The position numbers and the translations under genes are program-made. Shown here one piece after another: positions 50,064-59,351 of a DNA stretch of 64,000 nucleotides (position 1 is its first letter; the number at the start of each line of letters is the position of its first letter). This DNA is from Azospirillum sp. (GTDB taxonomy: Bacteria; Pseudomonadota; Alphaproteobacteria; Azospirillales; Azospirillaceae): positions 43,747 to 107,746 of the forward strand of contig JAIXPD010000008.1 in the NCBI GenBank assembly GCA_027486405.1. The letters run 5' to 3'. The notes below the pieces were generated by a model. It saw nothing but the letters and a program-made list of their open reading frames with translations, was not told the origin of the DNA and searched no databases.

Positions 50064-50905
50064 GACGACCGCGTTTTCACCCCGATCTGCCAGTAATAAA
50101 AGGCCCTGAGCAACGCGTGGTCCAGCCCGGCGCGGCCATCCAACGCGCCCAGACGCCAGACATAGGCGTGCAGAAAGGCCAGCAGCGGGCGCAGCGGCGC
50201 GCGGTGAAACAGGCGTTTCAGCCAACGCCGCCCGCGCCGCTCGCCGTCGATCAGGCGGTCCATCCGCCCGTCGGCCCGCAGCGCCGCCTCCCAATCGGAA
50301 TAGCGGTTGTGCCGGTCGAACCACGCCGACAACGGCTTGGCGTCGGCGTGGTCCATCGGGTGGCGCAACCGCCCCACGGATCCGGCGATCAGGGGTTGGT
50401 AATGCCCTTCCACCTCCCACATCGTCGCCACGTCCAGATCATCGACCGGCGGAAAAGCGGCGTGACGGCGGTGGAACAGCGCCAGCTTGCGGTTCCAGCA
50501 GCCAAAGCGCAGCGGACGGCCGTGCAGCGCCGGGCGGCCGTCGATCCAATAGGCGGCGTGCCATGGCCCCTCGGCGAACAGCCGGTCGAGTTCGTCGAGC
50601 AGCTCCGGCGTCGGACGCTCGTCGGCATCGACGAACAGAACCCACTCCTGGGTCAAGGGCAGATGATCCAGGCACCATTGCTTTTTCTTGGGATAACGGC
50701 CGTTCCAGACAAAGGGGACCACCCGCGCGCCCAACGCGCGGGCCATCGCCGGGGTCCCGTCCGTGCTGGCGCTGTCCACCACGAAGCATTCGGCGAAACG
50801 GTCCATCACCGACAGGCAACGGGGCAGATTGATCGCCTCGTTCCGGGTCATCACCACCATGGCGACGGGGAGCGGCCCGCCCGCCGGTTGCGCGGCCCGC
50901 GTCAT
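49973..50905 (-). CDS. Family 2 glycosyltransferase (WaaE-like)
   Basis: 310 residues. VAMVVMTRNEAINLPRCLSVMDRFAECFVVDSASTDGT and WVLFVDADERPTPEL (DAD metal motif), then WIDGRPALHGRPLRFGCWNRKLALFHRRHA, place it with WaaE/WcaA-type enzymes that add a sugar to a lipid-linked or LPS-core acceptor. The last 30 residues read through the 3' end of the XRE gene on the other strand (91-base antisense overlap), which suggests that the original stop codon was lost. It is the last gene of the - strand operon; its ATG overlaps the Wzz stop (ATGA). Confidence 0.88.
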   Translation of the reverse strand: MTRAAQPAGGPLPVAMVVMTRNEAINLPRCLSVMDRFAECFVVDSASTDGTPAMARALGARVVPFVWNGRYPKKKQWCLDHLPLTQEWVLFVDADERPTPELLDELDRLFAEGPWHAAYWIDGRPALHGRPLRFGCWNRKLALFHRRHAAFPPVDDLDVATMWEVEGHYQPLIAGSVGRLRHPMDHADAKPLSAWFDRHNRYSDWEAALRADGRMDRLIDGERRGRRWLKRLFHRAPLRPLLAFLHAYVWRLGALDGRAGLDHALLRAFYYWQIGVKTRSSHSSDSASLSPPNAFSRSKVRLRTPGSSMR

Positions 50906-51873
50906 GCCGCCGACTCCCGCCACGCGGCCCGAACCGACAGCGCCAGGCTTCCGGCCAGCAGCCCGACCAGCCCGGCCAGCGGGACCAGCGCCGCCGGGTT
51001 GGGCCAATCCGGCAGGGCGGGCGCGGTCGGGGCCTGGATGACGTCGGCGGCAAAGGGCAAATCCACCTCGATCATCATCGCCACCCGCTCCTGATCGGAC
51101 AGCAGATCGCTCAAGGCGCGGCGATGCTCCGCCACCGTCACGCTGGCCAGACGCGCCTTGATGTGGGCGATCTGGGCCACGCTGCGCCGCGACGCCTCCG
51201 CCCGCAGATGGGCGTCGGTCGCCGCCGCCACCCGGCCCAGCAGCGCCGACGCCGTCGCCCGGTCGCGGTGGCGCAGGCTGATCCGCCGCATCGGCCCGGT
51301 GCGCACCATGTCGATCACCAACCGCTCGCGCAGCGTCCGCCCCACCCGTTCGGCGTCCGGCTCCACCCAATCCTGCCGCCCGACCAGCGCCAGCAACGCG
51401 CGCTTCACCACCGGGGCCAAGCCCGGCGGCGGTCGCCAGCCCGGTGCCTCCCCCGGCGTGTCCGCCCCCCATCGCTCGGGGTAGAGGGTGCGCAGAAAGG
51501 CCGGATCGGCCGCCAGCCGCTCCGCCACCGCGCCGCTGCCGAACAGCTCCAGATAGCGGGCGAAGTCGGACAGCGATTCGTCCCCCGCCCCCGGTTCCGC
51601 CGCCGCCAGCGCGGTTTCCCGCCCCATGATCACCGGAACCCGCGCGCCCATCGCCGCCGACCCGAACCGCGCGGTCGGCCCGACGATCATCACCGCCGTG
51701 TGCTCCGCCGGAACCAGCCAGAGCGCCGCCACCGCCAGCGCCACCGCGCCCAGCGCCGCCCCCACGATCACCCGCCAGCCGGTCCGCAGCGTGTCCACCA
51801 GATCGCGCAGACCCGACCGCGCGTCGCGCGCCGCAGCGCCCGGCGGATGGCGGATCACCCCCCCATCAGGCAT
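50902..51873 (-). CDS. Wzz-like polysaccharide chain-length determinant
   Basis: 323 residues, two membrane helices (about 30-50, GWRVIVGAALGAVALAVAALWLV, and near the C-terminus PAALVPLAGLVGLLAGSLAL) around a periplasmic coiled-coil-rich domain. This is the Wzz/Chain_length_det layout. It has no cytoplasmic tyrosine-kinase (Wzc) domain and no Walker motif. The conserved Pro-rich motif near the second helix (PTAPALPDWPN) fits the family. It overlaps the GT4 gene by eight bases and the GT2 gene by four, so it is part of one operon. The ATG at 51873 is preceded by no clear ribosome site. Confidence 0.82.
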   Translation of the reverse strand: MPDGGVIRHPPGAAARDARSGLRDLVDTLRTGWRVIVGAALGAVALAVAALWLVPAEHTAVMIVGPTARFGSAAMGARVPVIMGRETALAAAEPGAGDESLSDFARYLELFGSGAVAERLAADPAFLRTLYPERWGADTPGEAPGWRPPPGLAPVVKRALLALVGRQDWVEPDAERVGRTLRERLVIDMVRTGPMRRISLRHRDRATASALLGRVAAATDAHLRAEASRRSVAQIAHIKARLASVTVAEHRRALSDLLSDQERVAMMIEVDLPFAADVIQAPTAPALPDWPNPAALVPLAGLVGLLAGSLALSVRAAWRESAA

Positions 51874-53170
51874 CGGACACCGCCCCCGGCCAGCCCGCCG
51901 GGCCACGCCGTCCACCCGTTCGCCGCGCGCCCTCGCTCTCCATCTCCATCCGCCGCGCCAACAGCTCCCGCGCCAGCGCGTCGAAACCCGCCGCCGCGTC
52001 GTCCGCCCGCCAGGATTCCGCCGCCCGCTGGGCCGCCGCCCCCTCCCGCGCGCAGCGGGCCGGGTCGGCGGCGTAGGCCGCGATGGCGTCGGCCAGCGCC
52101 GCACCGTCCTGCGGATCGAGAACCACGCCGCAGCGCGCCGAAGCGACCGCCCGCCCCGCCTCGCTGTCGGCCGGGCCGAGAAACAGGGTTGGCCGCCCCG
52201 CCGCCTGCGCGCTCGCCAGCTTGGACGGGACCATCAACCCCGCCGCCGCCGGGTGCAGCGCCACCAGATGCAGATCGGCGGCGGACAGGCTCCCGGCCAG
52301 CCGCTCGACCGGTTGCCACGGCCACAGGGACATGTTGGACAAGCCGCGCGCCCGCACCGCCTCGGCCAGCGCGGCGCATCCGCGCCCCTCGCCGATGATG
52401 GCGAAGCGGATCGACGGATCGCGCGCCCGCAGGCGGTCCGCAGCGTCGAGAATCCCCGCCGTCGGGTGGGCCAGCCCCAGCGTGCCGGAATAGGCGACGA
52501 CAAAGCGCCCGTCCCCCACCAGCGCCGCCCGCGCCGGATTTTCCGCGTGGGGAACCGGATGAACACGGGGATCGGCCCAATTGGGCAGCCGCCGGACGCG
52601 GTCGGCGGGCACGCCCATCGCCCGCAGCCGCGCCGCCATGCAATCGCCCACCGCCAGCACCGCGTCGTGCCGCGCCAGCGCGCCCACCATCGACCGCTCC
52701 AAGAACCCCATCAGCGGCGGCGGCAACCGCACCCCCAGCACCGGCAGCAGGGCCGGGAACACATCCTGACTCCAATGGATCGACACCGCGCCGTGCCGGG
52801 CGGCCAGCAACGGCCCGACCCCGCCCAGCAGCGGCGGATCGGTCATCGTCACCACCACATCCGCCCGCCGCGCCCGCAGCGCCGCCCCGGTCAGACGCAC
52901 CAGCGCGTGCAGGTAGGACCGCGCGTCCGGTCGCGCGCCGGAGGACACCGCCCGCCCGGTGCGGCGCAGGGCGACACCGGCGCGCGCGGCCTCCGCCTCC
53001 CCACCCACGCCATCGGCCACCACCGCCACCCGCCACCCACGCGCCGCCAACCGTCCGGCCAGATCGGACAGGCAGCGTCCGGTCGCGCCATGGTCGGGTG
53101 GAAACACCCGGTTGACGAACAGGATGGAGGGCGAATCTTGCGGCACGATGCACCATCGCGGGAATTGCAC
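51866..53170 (-). CDS. Family 4 glycosyltransferase (WbuB-like)
   Basis: 434 residues. RVFPPDHGATGRCLSDLAGRLAARGWRVAVV opens the acceptor domain; the donor domain has VVAYSGTLGLAHPTAGILDAADRL, IIGEGRGCAALAEAVRARGLSNMSLWPWQPVERLAGSLSAADLHLVAL and SKLASAQAAGRPTLFLGPADSEAG, which are typical of GT4 enzymes such as WbuB. The C-terminal 60 residues are Arg/Ala-rich. No ATG is available in frame near the N-terminus: candidates are GTG at 53170 or GTG at 53146 (MPQDSPSILFVNR). It lies 19 bases after the Wzy-like gene. Confidence 0.88.
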   Translation of the reverse strand: MQFPRWCIVPQDSPSILFVNRVFPPDHGATGRCLSDLAGRLAARGWRVAVVADGVGGEAEAARAGVALRRTGRAVSSGARPDARSYLHALVRLTGAALRARRADVVVTMTDPPLLGGVGPLLAARHGAVSIHWSQDVFPALLPVLGVRLPPPLMGFLERSMVGALARHDAVLAVGDCMAARLRAMGVPADRVRRLPNWADPRVHPVPHAENPARAALVGDGRFVVAYSGTLGLAHPTAGILDAADRLRARDPSIRFAIIGEGRGCAALAEAVRARGLSNMSLWPWQPVERLAGSLSAADLHLVALHPAAAGLMVPSKLASAQAAGRPTLFLGPADSEAGRAVASARCGVVLDPQDGAALADAIAAYAADPARCAREGAAAQRAAESWRADDAAAGFDALARELLARRMEMESEGARRTGGRRGPAGWPGAVSDA

Positions 53171-53189
53171 GCGAAAGTATGCACAACCT

Positions 53190-54446
53190 TCAAGGGTCCG
53201 ACAACCCCCTGCGTTTCTCGTCGGATAACAGAAGAAGCGTCAGCAGCAATCCTGTGTCGAGGTACTTGAAACTTGTGTGCGCGCCCAGCGCCAACGCCAA
53301 CGGCGGCAGCACCGCCCACCCCAGGGGCGGATCGTCGCGCAACCGCCGCCACAGCGCCGGGGCCAGCCCGCCCAGATAGGCCGCCAGCGCCAGCGCGCCC
53401 AGCGCGCCGCCCTTCAGCAGCGCGTAGGTGGCCAGCGTGTGGGTGTAGGACACCCGCCAGCCGCCGACCGCCGGGTTTTCCATCCGCGCGCCCCACCCGT
53501 CGCCGAACAGCAGCGACCAGGGCGACTCGGCGATGTGGCTGACCACCGCCGCCGCCTCGTCCCAGCGGGCGTTGACGCCGGTCAGGCGGGTTTTTTCCGC
53601 CGCCTGCCCCCAGGCCCCGACCAGCGCCTCCCCCGCCACGCCCCCGGCCAGCAGCGCCCCGCCCAGCACCAGCGGCCACAACAGCCAGGGCGACCGCCGT
53701 CCCCACCACAGCGCCACCGTCACGCCCGACAGCGCCGCCAACCCCAAGGCGCTGCGGTGGACCGCCCCAGCCAAGGCGGCCAAACAGAGCGCCCCGCCCA
53801 GCGCGCAGAGCGGGGCCGCCAGCCAGCGCCACAGCCCGCCGCGCGCCAGCGCCGCCAGCGCCAGGATCGGCAGGGCAACCGCCGCGAACAGCACCGACGG
53901 CGCGTTCAGGTAATAGACGCCGCCGTCGCTCATCGCCCGCAACCCGACCGCGCCGAAGCCCCAATGCGCGTCCTTCCACCAACGCAGGGTGAACAGCAGC
54001 CCGGCCAGGATCAGCCCCGCGCCCAGCCCGCGCAGCGCCCACGGCCCGCAACCGCGCAGCGCCGGAACCAGCGCGACCGGCGCAAACAGGAACAGCAGCG
54101 GGATCACATCGCGCGCCACATCGGCCCCATCCCACCCCAGCCCCACCCCGCGCAGCAGCGGAACCCACAACAGCCACGCCAGCGCCGGCAGCGCCAACAT
54201 CTCCCACAGCGGCAGGTCGGCGCGGCGCAGGGCGTGGCCGGTGATGGCGAACAGCGGCGCGCGCCAGCCAGCGGCCAGCAGCAGCAACGCGCCGATGGCG
54301 GCCTCCGCCGCGTGGATGGCGGGCGGGGCGGGCACGCTGAGGGCACCATACAGCGCCAGCGCGACGCACAGCGCCGCCCCGCCAGCGCCCCCGCCGCCCC
54401 ACCGCCCGATCCCGTCGCGTCCCACCCCGGCCCCACCCATCGTCAT
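53190..54446 (-). CDS. Wzy/O-antigen-ligase-like polymerase
   Basis: A hydrophobic protein of 418 residues with about ten membrane helices, a long periplasmic loop (about 270-340, ARWDEAAAVVSHIAESPWSLLFGDGWGARMENPAVGGWRVSYTHTLATYALLKGG) and a short polar C-terminus. The W-x-x-LLFGDGWG and H-T-x-x-x-Y-x-L-L-K-G-G patterns fit the O-antigen polymerase/ligase superfamily, in which sequence identity is low. It is the first gene of the - strand operon. The start is uncertain: ATG 54446 chosen, GTG 54476 and ATG 54440 also possible. Confidence 0.75.
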   Translation of the reverse strand: MTMGGAGVGRDGIGRWGGGGAGGAALCVALALYGALSVPAPPAIHAAEAAIGALLLLAAGWRAPLFAITGHALRRADLPLWEMLALPALAWLLWVPLLRGVGLGWDGADVARDVIPLLFLFAPVALVPALRGCGPWALRGLGAGLILAGLLFTLRWWKDAHWGFGAVGLRAMSDGGVYYLNAPSVLFAAVALPILALAALARGGLWRWLAAPLCALGGALCLAALAGAVHRSALGLAALSGVTVALWWGRRSPWLLWPLVLGGALLAGGVAGEALVGAWGQAAEKTRLTGVNARWDEAAAVVSHIAESPWSLLFGDGWGARMENPAVGGWRVSYTHTLATYALLKGGALGALALAAYLGGLAPALWRRLRDDPPLGWAVLPPLALALGAHTSFKYLDTGLLLTLLLLSDEKRRGLSDP

Positions 54447-54481
54447 TCGCCGCAGTCCCACCCTGCACACCGTCACACACA

Positions 54482-54725
54482 GGGCAATCGCTTGGACGAG
54501 CGATCATCGTCACGCAAGCAAGAATGGACACGGATTTCACGGACAAAATGAGGGATTGCACGGATCTCCGACCTCAGTCGCCTCGCGCATCCCGCCACAA
54601 GGTGTGCCCCAAGCTCGCAAACTGGATGGCTCCGGGACGCGTTCCGCGAAATCCGTGAGAAAAATCCGTGAAATCCGTGGCAACTCTTGTTCCGGTCGAT
54701 TGCACGATGCTTCACCCGATTGCCC
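54482..54725. mobile_element. Type A mobile-like element (A3)
   Basis: 244 bases, ends GGGCAATCGCTTGG / TTCACCCGATTGCCC. The arms CACGGATTTCACGGA and TCCGTGAAATCCGTG, and the core CATCCCGCCACAAGG, match A2 read in the other direction almost base for base over the outer 90 bases. The flanks carry ACACCGTCACACA on both sides (54467-54479 and 54726-54738); on the left an extra CA separates it from the element, as expected of slippage in a CA run. It lies between the divergent Wzy-like and AspA-like genes. Confidence 0.87.
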
Positions 54726-54807
54726 ACACCGTCACACAGCCGTCGCTTGTCGCCCTGATGCCAAACCGGCACACTGCCCCGATCATTCACCGCAAGGATA
54801 CACCACC

Positions 54808-55953
54808 GTGAGCTTTCCCCCTTCGCAGCACCGTGTCGAGGAGGTGCCGTTGCTCACCGACCGGCTCGGCACGCGCCGGTCGCTGACGGTTCACCGCTTC
54901 GGCACGCCCGGCGCGCGCCCGAAGGTTTACATCCAGGCCGCCCTGCACGCCGATGAAACCCCCGGCCTGTTGGTCGCGCACCATCTGATTCGCCGTTTGC
55001 GCAGCGCCACCGTGTCCGGCGAAATCATCGTCGTGCCGATGTCCAACCCCACCGGCATCGCCCAGATCGTCGAGGGCGTGCATGTCGGGCGTTACGCGCT
55101 CGACGGGTCGGGCAACTTCAACCGTCAGTTCCCCGACCTGATCACCGGGGCCGCCGAACGGCTGGCCGGGCGGATCGGCCCGGATCCGCAGGCCAACATC
55201 CAGGCCGTCCGCGCCGCCCTGCGCGCCACCTTCGAGGCGCTGCCCGCCCCCGACAGCGAGGTTGCCGCCCTGCGCCACACCCTGATGGGCATGGCCTTTG
55301 ACGCCGACATGGTGCTGGACCTCCATTGCGATCAGGAGTCGGTCCCCCACCTCTACGCCGGGGATCCGCTGTGGCCGGAGCTGGCCGATCTGGCCGCGCT
55401 GCTGGGGGTGAAGGCGGTGTTGCTGTCGCCCGACGCCGGGGGCAAGCCGTTTGACGAGGCCTGTTCGGTTCCCTGGTGGACGCTGGCCGCGCGCTTTGCC
55501 GCCGACGGCCCGATCCCGGCGGCCTGCGTCTCCACCACCATCGAGCTGCGCGGCAAGGCCGACGTGGACGACGCCCAGGCCGACGCCGACGCCCAGGCCA
55601 TCCTTGGCGCGTTGATCCGCCGGGGCATCGTCGCCGGAACCCCGCCCGATCTGCCGCCGCCCCAGTGCGAGGCAACGCCCTTGACCGGGCTGGCCCGCGT
55701 CGTCAGCCCGGTGTCGGGCGTCATCGCCTTTCACCGCGCCGTCGGCGACCGGGTGGAGGCGGGCGACCTGATCGCCGACATCGTCGATCCGACCGCCGCC
55801 GACCCCGATCAGGCCCGCACGCCGCTGCGCACGCCGGGCGGGGGCATCGTCATGGCCCGCAACAACCTGCGGTTCGTCAGCCGGGGCGAACTGGTCGCCT
55901 CCATCGCCGGGCCGGAGCCGCTCAACTCGGGCCACAGCCTGCTGTTCGATTGA
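54808..55953 (+). CDS. Succinylglutamate desuccinylase/aspartoacylase-family hydrolase
   Basis: 381 residues, a zinc hydrolase of the AstE/AspA group that cleaves N-acyl amino acids. The zinc ligands are visible in ALHADETPG (H-x-x-E) and VLDLHCDQE (third His), and the substrate motif GSGNFNRQFPD is typical. The C-terminal 110 residues form a beta-barrel with SPVSGVIAFHRAVGDRVEAGDLIADIVDP, like a biotinyl/lipoyl fold. The GTG at 54808 is chosen, following AAGGATA; no in-frame ATG fits the family N-terminus. Confidence 0.87.
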   Translation: MSFPPSQHRVEEVPLLTDRLGTRRSLTVHRFGTPGARPKVYIQAALHADETPGLLVAHHLIRRLRSATVSGEIIVVPMSNPTGIAQIVEGVHVGRYALDGSGNFNRQFPDLITGAAERLAGRIGPDPQANIQAVRAALRATFEALPAPDSEVAALRHTLMGMAFDADMVLDLHCDQESVPHLYAGDPLWPELADLAALLGVKAVLLSPDAGGKPFDEACSVPWWTLAARFAADGPIPAACVSTTIELRGKADVDDAQADADAQAILGALIRRGIVAGTPPDLPPPQCEATPLTGLARVVSPVSGVIAFHRAVGDRVEAGDLIADIVDPTAADPDQARTPLRTPGGGIVMARNNLRFVSRGELVASIAGPEPLNSGHSLLFD

Positions 55954-55996
55954 TTGGACTGTCTTTTGTCGGCGGGCGGTCAGATTGGACTGTCTT

Positions 55997-56470
55997 TCAG
56001 GCCAGCCGGACGGCCGCCCGCTCCAGCCGGTAAAACAGCCCGTCCTGCGGGCGCAGGCGCAGGGAGCCGGTCAACAGGACCGGTTCCGCCGTTTCCGCCA
56101 GCGGGGCGAGGCTGTGGACGTGAATCATGCTGGCCGGGCTGGGGCGTTGGCAGGCCGGGCAACTCACCGGGTTGGCCGACAGGATGAAACGCTTGTGCGC
56201 CGCGCCATCCTCCAGCGGCAGCATGAATCCACGCACCGCCACGCTCTGGCCGTTCAGGGCGCTGACCCGGTCGGGGAATTGCGGTGATCCGGTCGGCCCG
56301 CCCAAGCGGACCTGGGCCAGATCGCGCCACAGCGCGGTCGAGTCGTCGAGCGGCAGATGAAAGGATCCGCTGGCGTGGTTGGGGGCCTCCACCGTGCCCG
56401 ACGCCCACACCGCCCAACCGGCGACGGGAAGCAGGGCCAGGGGCGCGAGGATGTGGCGGCGTGTCGTCAT
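55997..56470 (-). CDS. Secreted protein, possibly DUF3299-like
   Basis: 157 residues. An N-terminal TAT-like signal (TRRHILAPLALLPVAGWAVWA) is followed by a small domain with GQSVAVRGFMLPLEDGAAHKRFILSANPVSCPACQRPSPASMIHVHS. The Cys-x-x-Cys plus His-x-His arrangement suggests metal binding. The VxGFMxPLE segment resembles DUF3299, a family of unknown function, but the match is short. Convergent with the AspA-like gene. The ATG at 56470 is the only start consistent with the signal. Confidence 0.7.
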   Translation of the reverse strand: MTTRRHILAPLALLPVAGWAVWASGTVEAPNHASGSFHLPLDDSTALWRDLAQVRLGGPTGSPQFPDRVSALNGQSVAVRGFMLPLEDGAAHKRFILSANPVSCPACQRPSPASMIHVHSLAPLAETAEPVLLTGSLRLRPQDGLFYRLERAAVRLA

Positions 56471-56691
56471 GGCGGCGCGTCTCCCCGGTTGCAGCGGTTG
56501 CGGCGAAGTCTCTTGCACTCCTCCTGTGCGGTCAACGCACAAATTTGCGCCAAGCTGCCTGTGCGCGACGCGGGTGCTTCGCAAAAACGCAATATGTTTG
56601 ACGCGCGGCAAGTCCACAGACCATAGTTCCGCCCGATGCTGCGCTGCACCGGAAACGGGCGGGCGGGCGCTTTCCGGTCACGAGACGAGCC

Positions 56692-57516
56692 ATGGAATCC
56701 TTTCGCTTCCAGCCGGGTGAAACCCCGGTGTTGCTGAGCATTCCGCATGTCGGGACGATGATCCCCCCGGACATTGCGGCCACCATGACCGACGCGGGGC
56801 TGGCCCAACCCGACGCCGACCGGCATCTGGACCGCCTGTATCACTTCGCCCCGGCGTTGGGCATCGGCTTCATGACGCCGCTCTGTTCGCGCTACGTCGT
56901 CGATGTGAACCGCGACCCCACCGGGCAGCCGCTCTATCCCGGGGCCAGCAACACCGAAATCTGCCCGCTGACCACCTTCGACAACGCCCCGATCCACAAG
57001 CCCGGCCAGGAGCCGGACGCCGCCGAGATCGAACGGCGCATCGGCGCTTACTGGCGGCCCTATCACGAACAGCTCCGCCGCGAATTGCTGGCCCTGAAGG
57101 AGCGCTACGGCGTGGCCATCCTGTTCGACGCCCATTCGGTGCGCCGCCAGGTTCCCCGTTTCTTCGAAGGCACCCTGCCCGATTTCAGCCTGGGAACCGC
57201 CGACGGCCAGACCGCCGCCCCGGCGCTGGTCGGCCGCCTGATGAACGTGCTGACCGCGTCGGAACGCTACTCCGCCACGCTGAACGGCCGGTTCAAGGGC
57301 GGCTACATCACCCGGACCTATGGCAACCCGGCGGACAACATCCACGCCATCCAGTTGGAATTGACCCAGGCCACCTACATGGACGAGGAGCCGCCTTATG
57401 GCTTCCGCCCCGACCTGACCGCGCAGGTCCGCCCGTCGCTGGAACGGCTGATGAGCGTGATCGTCGAATGGGCGTGGGAAAAGGCATCGGGCCGTCGCCG
57501 GTCGGGCTACCTGTAA
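56692..57516 (+). CDS. hutG: N-formylglutamate deformylase
   Basis: Releases formate from N-formylglutamate in histidine breakdown. The 274-residue protein has LLSIPHVGTMIPPDI, RYVVDVNRDPTGQPLYPG, AILFDAHSVRRQVPRFFEGTLPDFSLGTADG and TRTYGNPADNIHAIQLEL, diagnostic for the FGase family. Other hut genes are not in the window. The ATG at 56692 is followed directly by the family start ESFRFQPGETPVLLSIPH. A strong terminator follows. Confidence 0.93.
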   Translation: MESFRFQPGETPVLLSIPHVGTMIPPDIAATMTDAGLAQPDADRHLDRLYHFAPALGIGFMTPLCSRYVVDVNRDPTGQPLYPGASNTEICPLTTFDNAPIHKPGQEPDAAEIERRIGAYWRPYHEQLRRELLALKERYGVAILFDAHSVRRQVPRFFEGTLPDFSLGTADGQTAAPALVGRLMNVLTASERYSATLNGRFKGGYITRTYGNPADNIHAIQLELTQATYMDEEPPYGFRPDLTAQVRPSLERLMSVIVEWAWEKASGRRRSGYL

Positions 57517-57562
57517 ACACCGCCCGGCCCGCCAGCGCCCCCCCAAAACCGCCCAAACAAAC

Positions 57563-57598
57563 AGGGGCACCGGCGATCCCCCGCCGGTGCCCCTTTTT
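57563..57598 (+). terminator. Intrinsic terminator of hutG
   Basis: AGGGGCACCGGCG / CGCCGGTGCCCCT, 13-base stem, followed by TTTTT. It lies between convergent hutG and degP. Confidence 0.92.
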
Positions 57599-57615
57599 CA
57601 CATCTTCAACCCCGC

Positions 57616-59145
57616 TCAGCTCAGCGGGATGGCGACAAAGCGCAGGTCGCCCTTGCGGTCCACCAGCAGCAGGATGGATTTCTTGCTCTGCTCCTTGGCC
57701 TTCTGGACGCGGTTGGTCACGTCCTCCGGCTTGCGGACCTCTTCCTGGCCGACCTCGATGATGACGTCACCGGCCTTCAGGCCCTTTTCCGCCGCCGCCG
57801 AATTGGCCTGCACCTCGGTCACGACCACGCCCTTCATGTCGGGCTTGATCTCGTACTGCTGGCGCAGTTCCGGGGTGATGGCGGTGAATTTCAGGCCCAG
57901 CGATTCGGTGGCCTTCTGCGCCGGGGGCTTGTCCTTGCCGCCCTTGTCCTCGTTGGCGGCGAGCAGGCCCTGTTCCTCGGCCGCTTCCAGTTCGCCGACC
58001 TTGACCTGAAGCGTCACCGGCTTGCCCTTGCGCCACACCTCGATCGGCACGGCCTTGTCGATGCCGGTTTCGGCGACCACGCGCGGCAGGCGGCGCATCT
58101 CGCCGATGTCCTTGCCGTCGAACTTGGTCACGATGTCGCCCGCCTGCACGCCCGCCTTGGCCGCCGGACCGTCCGGCGTCAGCGAGGCGACCAGCGCGCC
58201 CTTGGGCGCTGGCATGCCCAGGCTTTCGGCGATCTCCGGCGTCACCGCCTGGATGCGCACACCCAGCCAGCCGCGCCGGGTCTTGCCATACTCCTTGAGC
58301 TGGGCGACCACCTGCTTGGCGAGGTTGGACGGGATGGCGAAGCCGATGCCGACCGACCCGCCCGACGGCGAAAAGATCGCCGTGTTGATGCCGATGACCT
58401 CGCCGTTCAGGTTGAACATCGGCCCGCCGGAGTTGCCCCGGTTGATCGACGCGTCGGTTTGCAGGAAATCGTCATACGGACCGGCGTCGATGTTGCGCTG
58501 GCGGGCGGAGATGATGCCCGCCGTCACCGACCCGCCCAGGCCGAACGGGTTGCCGATGGCCAGCACCCAATCACCCACGCGCATGGCGTCGCTGTCGCCG
58601 AACGGCACGGCGACCAGCGGATGGCTGGTCTTGATCTTCAGCAGGGCGACGTCGGTCTTGCTGTCCTTGCCGACCAGCTCGGCCTTGATGTTGGTGTCGT
58701 CCTGCAGGATGACGGTGATCTCGTCGGCGTCCTGCACGACGTGGTTGTTCGTCACCACATAGCCGTTCTTGGCGTCGATGATGAAGCCGGAGCCGAGCGA
58801 GGTCGCCTTGCGCTGCGGCTGGTCCTGCTGCTGGCGGTCAAAGAAATCGCGGAAGAAATCCTCGAACGGCGAACCGGGCGGGAATTGCGGCACCTCCGGG
58901 CGCTGGCCCTGCTGGCGCTGCGGTGCCGATTGGGTGGTGGAGATGTTCACCACCGCCGGCAGCAGCTTTTCCGCCAGATCGGCGAAGCTGCCGACCGCAG
59001 CGGCGCGCGAGGGCGCGGCGGTGGTTTGCGCGGCGCTGACGGCGGGGGCGGCGACCACGGCGGAAAACGCCAGCAGGAGAGCGGCGGCTGCCGGGAAAAC
59101 ACCGGCCTTCCGGCCCCAGCGTTCGAATATGGGTGTGCGACTCAA
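57616..59145 (-). CDS. degP: DegP/HtrA-type periplasmic serine protease
   Basis: Degrades or refolds damaged envelope proteins. The 509-residue protein has a signal peptide (AAAALLLAFSAVVAAPAVSA), the trypsin-like triad H135 (TNNHVV), D165 (KTDVALL) and S239 (NRGNSGGPM), and two PDZ domains (about 300-390 and 415-505). A Gln-rich loop (RQQGQRP, DRQQQDQPQ) near residue 80-110 is the LA loop. The start is the TTG at 59145, set by a GGGAGAG ribosome site five bases upstream and the signal peptide; the frame continues to 59280 without similarity. It follows hflKC, whose products also act on membrane proteolysis. Confidence 0.95.
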   Translation of the reverse strand: MSRTPIFERWGRKAGVFPAAAALLLAFSAVVAAPAVSAAQTTAAPSRAAAVGSFADLAEKLLPAVVNISTTQSAPQRQQGQRPEVPQFPPGSPFEDFFRDFFDRQQQDQPQRKATSLGSGFIIDAKNGYVVTNNHVVQDADEITVILQDDTNIKAELVGKDSKTDVALLKIKTSHPLVAVPFGDSDAMRVGDWVLAIGNPFGLGGSVTAGIISARQRNIDAGPYDDFLQTDASINRGNSGGPMFNLNGEVIGINTAIFSPSGGSVGIGFAIPSNLAKQVVAQLKEYGKTRRGWLGVRIQAVTPEIAESLGMPAPKGALVASLTPDGPAAKAGVQAGDIVTKFDGKDIGEMRRLPRVVAETGIDKAVPIEVWRKGKPVTLQVKVGELEAAEEQGLLAANEDKGGKDKPPAQKATESLGLKFTAITPELRQQYEIKPDMKGVVVTEVQANSAAAEKGLKAGDVIIEVGQEEVRKPEDVTNRVQKAKEQSKKSILLLVDRKGDLRFVAIPLS

Positions 59146-59290
59146 CTCTGCTCTCCCTGCCAGACGTCCGGCCAATTCATGAACGGAATGACGAACCGTT
59201 CCGACGATGTCGGCCCCATGTTGGGTCAGGAGTATGGCCGCAAGAGGGCGGAACGGTCCAGAAAAGTCATACAAAGTCAAAGAAGAAACG

Positions 59291-59337
59291 CCCCCGCGTT
59301 CCGCAAGGCGCGCCGTGCGGCGCGCGGAACGCGGGGG
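59291..59337 (-). terminator. Hairpin between hflC and degP
   Basis: CCCCCGCGTTCCGC pairs with GCGGAACGCGGGGG; on the - strand it is followed by CGTTTCTTCTTT. It could end the hflKC transcript before degP. Confidence 0.75.
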
Positions 59338-59351
59338 TCAATCACGCGGGG